Positions 29,157-30,565 of a stretch of 30,565 nt of DNA are shown piece after piece. The notes under the pieces are model-generated. The model was not told where the DNA came from. It saw only the letters and a program-made list of their open reading frames with translations, and ran no database searches. The DNA is from a virus. The stretch covers positions 1 through 30,565 of the IMG/VR virus record IMGVR_UViG_3300046690_000107. The stretch is one strand, 5' to 3'. A program made the position numbers and the translations under genes. How positions within the stretch are numbered: position 1 is the stretch's first letter; each line of letters begins with the position of its first letter.

Positions 29157-29383
29157 GCGCCGATGTGCTTGTTGATCGCCGTTTCGCGATCCGCCTTCAT
29201 TGCGTCAGCCATCAGCGCGACTTTCGCCAGGTGAACGTCATCCGCGATCTGTGCGTGCGGCTCGGGCTCGTCGAAATCCAAGTCCTGCCAGCCGTCGAAC
29301 ATGACGCCAACCGCCATCACGAGCAGGGTTGCGACGCAAGCGGCGCCAAACCACAAAGCGACCAGCAAAACGTATGTGCTCAT
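29153..29383 (-). CDS. Small membrane protein, first gene of the leftward unit
   Basis: A 76-residue protein from ATG 29383, placed behind GGAGAGAG; an upstream in-frame ATG lies before this site and is not preferred. One transmembrane helix (TYVLLVALWFGAACVATLLVMAVGVMF) is followed by an acidic tail (DLDFDEPEPHAQIADD) and a helix. The leftward unit appears to begin here, with a TAGAAT box about 15 bases upstream on the minus strand but no good -35 seen. The function is unknown. Confidence 0.65.
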   Translation of the reverse strand: MSTYVLLVALWFGAACVATLLVMAVGVMFDGWQDLDFDEPEPHAQIADDVHLAKVALMADAMKADRETAINKHIGA

Positions 29384-29468
29384 GACTCTCTCCGATTCTA
29401 TGACGGGATCGTATGTTGGCGAGCGAACGCGCAAAGCATCCGCGCAGCAAAGACTTCAAAGAAAACAC

Positions 29469-29497
29469 TTGCGTGACGGATACTGTCACGGTATCGT
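29469..29497 (+). promoter_or_regulatory. Promoter with operator in its spacer
   Basis: TTGCGT (29469-29474) and TATCGT (29492-29497) are 17 bp apart. The perfect inverted repeat CGTGAC/GTCACG (29472-29477 and 29485-29490) fills the spacer, so a bound repressor would block RNA polymerase. TACCGTGACA (minus strand, 29493-29484) recurs at two other places near 30 kb. It drives the gene at 29552. Confidence 0.6.
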
Positions 29498-29551
29498 ACG
29501 GACATGCGCTTACGGAAGCGCGAAACGAAACCAACCTATCGGGGAACCATC

Positions 29552-29908
29552 ATGGCAGCAGTATTCGACATCGCGCGTGAGGCGCACTTTGACCGCTTAT
29601 TATCGAAGCGAGAGGCTTTGATCGATGCTGACGAGCATCGCGACGAGCTGATCGCCGAAAAGAAAGAGGAATTGATCGAGCAGCGCCTGGCTGATCTGTC
29701 GAACGACGACATCATCTGTGCGCTGCAAAGCGGGTTCGCGCAGCTTTACCTGCCGCAGATTCGCGCGGCCCTTAAAGAGCACGACACGCTGCGCTCGCAT
29801 GCGATCCTGTCAAACCTTGTCGATCACTGGATACGCAGCGACAGCGAGATCGAGGCGATCAAGTGGATGGAGCGCCTGGAGAGTGACGATCACCCTGCGC
29901 GGCACTGA
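29552..29908 (+). CDS. Coiled-coil-type protein under repressor-like control
   Basis: A 118-residue charged protein from ATG 29552 (GGGGAACC upstream; the ATG at 29504 lies within the promoter's expected transcript start and is unlikely). It is helical throughout: FDIAREAHFDRLLSKREALI, EHRDELIAEKKEELIEQRLA, then a DIICALQSGFAQLYLPQIRA core and VDHWIRSDSEIEAIKWMERL. It is the only rightward gene near the leftward late unit and ends in its own terminator. No family is recognised. A regulatory or host-interaction role early in infection is plausible from its control region. Confidence 0.7.
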   Translation: MAAVFDIAREAHFDRLLSKREALIDADEHRDELIAEKKEELIEQRLADLSNDDIICALQSGFAQLYLPQIRAALKEHDTLRSHAILSNLVDHWIRSDSEIEAIKWMERLESDDHPARH

Positions 29909-29967
29909 CCATGCGCTCGCATCGCAATCCGGCGCTGCGGTTATAGCCCGATCCGACTTAACGAGAA

Positions 29968-29990
29968 GCCCGCCTTGCGCGGGCATTTTT
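29968..29990 (+). terminator. Terminator of the 29552 gene
   Basis: GCCCGC-CTTGC-GCGGGC followed by ATTTTTG on the plus strand. It lies 60 bases after the stop codon and faces the tandem leftward terminators, so converging transcripts are separated here. Confidence 0.88.
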
Positions 29991-30050
29991 GTTTGTGCCG
30001 GTCTTTCCCGGCTTGTCATCGGTGGGGAGCCGAAGGTGACACCATGAAGC

Positions 30051-30086
30051 AAAAAGGCGCCGCTCGATCGTGTCGGGCAGCGCCTT
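30051..30086 (-). terminator. Downstream member of tandem leftward terminators
   Basis: On the minus strand a long stem (AAGGCGCTGC with GCGGCGCCTT, one G-T pair, then a mismatch and three more pairs) is followed by TTTTT. It faces transcripts from the small gene at 30222-30434. Confidence 0.78.
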
Positions 30087-30093
30087 GCTGAAG

Positions 30094-30125
30094 AAAAAAC
30101 GGCTCAAAGCCTAGTGGGCGAGCCG
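30094..30125 (-). terminator. Upstream member of tandem leftward terminators
   Basis: Minus strand: CGGCTC, a 14-base loop with an inner GCC/GGC, then GAGCCG followed by TTTTTT. Together with the hairpin at 30051-30086 it gives double termination of leftward transcription. Confidence 0.72.
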
Positions 30126-30167
30126 AAACTGACCGGGGGAGATCAGCAGAGGGAGGAACCGTTTCAC

Positions 30168-30222
30168 GCACTTGTGTCACGGTAGACAAATGATACCAAT
30201 ACCTATGCAGTATCGCAAGTGC
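30168..30222. promoter_or_regulatory. Nested inverted repeats with regulator motif
   Basis: GCACTTG (30168-30174) and CAAGTGC (30216-30222) are perfect inverted arms. Within them lie GATAC/GTATC (30192-30196 and 30210-30214) and a copy of TGTCACGGTA (30175-30184), the motif found in the 29469 promoter. The element directly follows the stop of the small leftward gene. The remaining bases between 29909 and 30221 hold only the three terminators. Confidence 0.5.
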
Positions 30223-30434
30223 TAGTTGAATTCCGTGACCGTATCCGTCGTGCCGGCGCCAACCAATGCCATCAGTGCAGCCAGAGCTTCCCGGCGCTTG
30301 TTGGCGGGTATCGCGCTGATACCTGCGCGCATTACTTCAGAATCCGTCCATTGCGCCGATAAATCGGTCGGCAGAACTGCCATCAATGCGTTGTCGCTAT
30401 TCGATGCGAATGACAATTCTTGAACACCGGTCAT
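30222..30434 (-). CDS. Small protein, separate leftward transcript, unknown
   Basis: A 70-residue protein from ATG 30434 (AGGC upstream); an in-frame upstream ATG at 30518 would place the promoter inside the coding region. The sequence has a polar start (TGVQELSFASNSDNALMAVL), then helical AQWTDSEVMRAGISAIPANK and REALAALMALVGAG. It has its own promoter, operators and tandem terminators, which is how phages often wire small regulators, antirepressors or toxins. There is no recognised HTH or catalytic motif. Confidence 0.6.
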   Translation of the reverse strand: MTGVQELSFASNSDNALMAVLPTDLSAQWTDSEVMRAGISAIPANKRREALAALMALVGAGTTDTVTEFN

Positions 30435-30489
30435 TTTTGCCTGCCTTGTGCTGTTGTGTGGGGTTCGCTTCCTCTGAAGCGATACCGTC

Positions 30490-30518
30490 ACAATAAGCCC
30501 TATCATAGGGTTAATCAA
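30490..30518 (-). promoter_or_regulatory. Leftward promoter with palindrome in the spacer
   Basis: On the minus strand TTGATT (30518-30513) and TATTGT (30495-30490) are 17 bp apart. The spacer contains the perfect palindrome CCCTATCATAGGG (30498-30510). TACCGTCACA (30483-30492) overlaps the -10 box, so two different proteins could act here. Confidence 0.6.
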
Positions 30519-30543
30519 CTATTTTTCGTAGCATCCTGTTTCA

Positions 30544-30558
30544 TTTGCGTAATGCAAA
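30544..30558. promoter_or_regulatory. Dyad resembling a phage repressor operator
   Basis: TTTGC-GTAAT-GCAAA, a 15-bp dyad at the window edge, upstream of the leftward promoter. Size and symmetry suit a Cro/CI-type HTH dimer. The expected repressor gene would lie beyond the window. Confidence 0.45.
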
Positions 30559-30565
30559 CGGTAAC

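Overview
The window is most of a temperate, short-tailed (podovirus-type) phage genome with a P22-like virion gene order and high G+C content. Its small-gene style, the recurring ERADAD linker and the gene content suggest a Burkholderia or Paraburkholderia host; this host guess is inference. No integrase is visible. Instead the window carries a complete-looking plasmid maintenance block: a ParA ATPase, a ribbon-helix-helix partner, a small winged-helix Rep-like protein, and an iteron/DnaA-box origin. The simplest reading is a phage-plasmid, meaning a prophage kept as an extrachromosomal replicon. Both ends of the window are cut, so repressor, early replication genes and possibly recombination functions lie outside.

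Layout. 1-4750 (+): an early/accessory operon, most genes joined by 4-bp ATGA or GTGA overlaps. It holds NinB (Orf), a DNA-binding protein, a YbcO-type nuclease, an HNH-AP2 endonuclease, a second winged-helix protein, and several small unknown or membrane proteins. 4751-6344 (+): a palindromic operator and promoter, then parA, an RHH parG-like gene and a rep-like gene, all overlapping. 6345-6550: candidate replication origin (AT-rich palindrome, three repeats spaced 32-33 bp, two DnaA-box-like sites). 6551-7702 (+): OafA-type acyltransferase, a likely lysogenic-conversion gene, ending tail to tail with the lysis genes.

7699-29383 (-): one long late transcription unit, read right to left: four small genes, a 48-codon ORF in a structured region, TerS, TerL, a YD-motif mini-protein, a TIM-barrel glycosidase, portal, a small virion-like protein, scaffold, P22-type coat, a 109-aa protein, gp4-like, HNH endonuclease, gp10-like, tail-needle-like, a 112-aa protein, a GNAT-like protein, three ejection-type proteins, tailspike, a signal-peptide-bearing fibre-like protein, then holin-like protein, T4-type lysozyme and a 3-TM holin-like protein. 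Apart from the inserts, this is the P22 order 3-2-1-8-5-4-10-26-(14)-7-20-16-9. Four intrinsic terminators sit inside this unit, each directly in front of the ribosome binding site of the next gene, which suggests processive antitermination.

29384-30565: a regulatory region. A rightward gene (29552-29908) has an operator in its promoter spacer. A leftward small gene (30222-30434) has tandem terminators and another palindrome-bearing promoter. The motif TACCGTSACA recurs three times here.

Together, the early genes would modify recombination and host functions, Par/Rep would keep the lysogen as a plasmid, the acyltransferase would alter the host surface, and the late unit would build, package and release virions with two candidate surface-active enzymes (tailspike and glycosidase).
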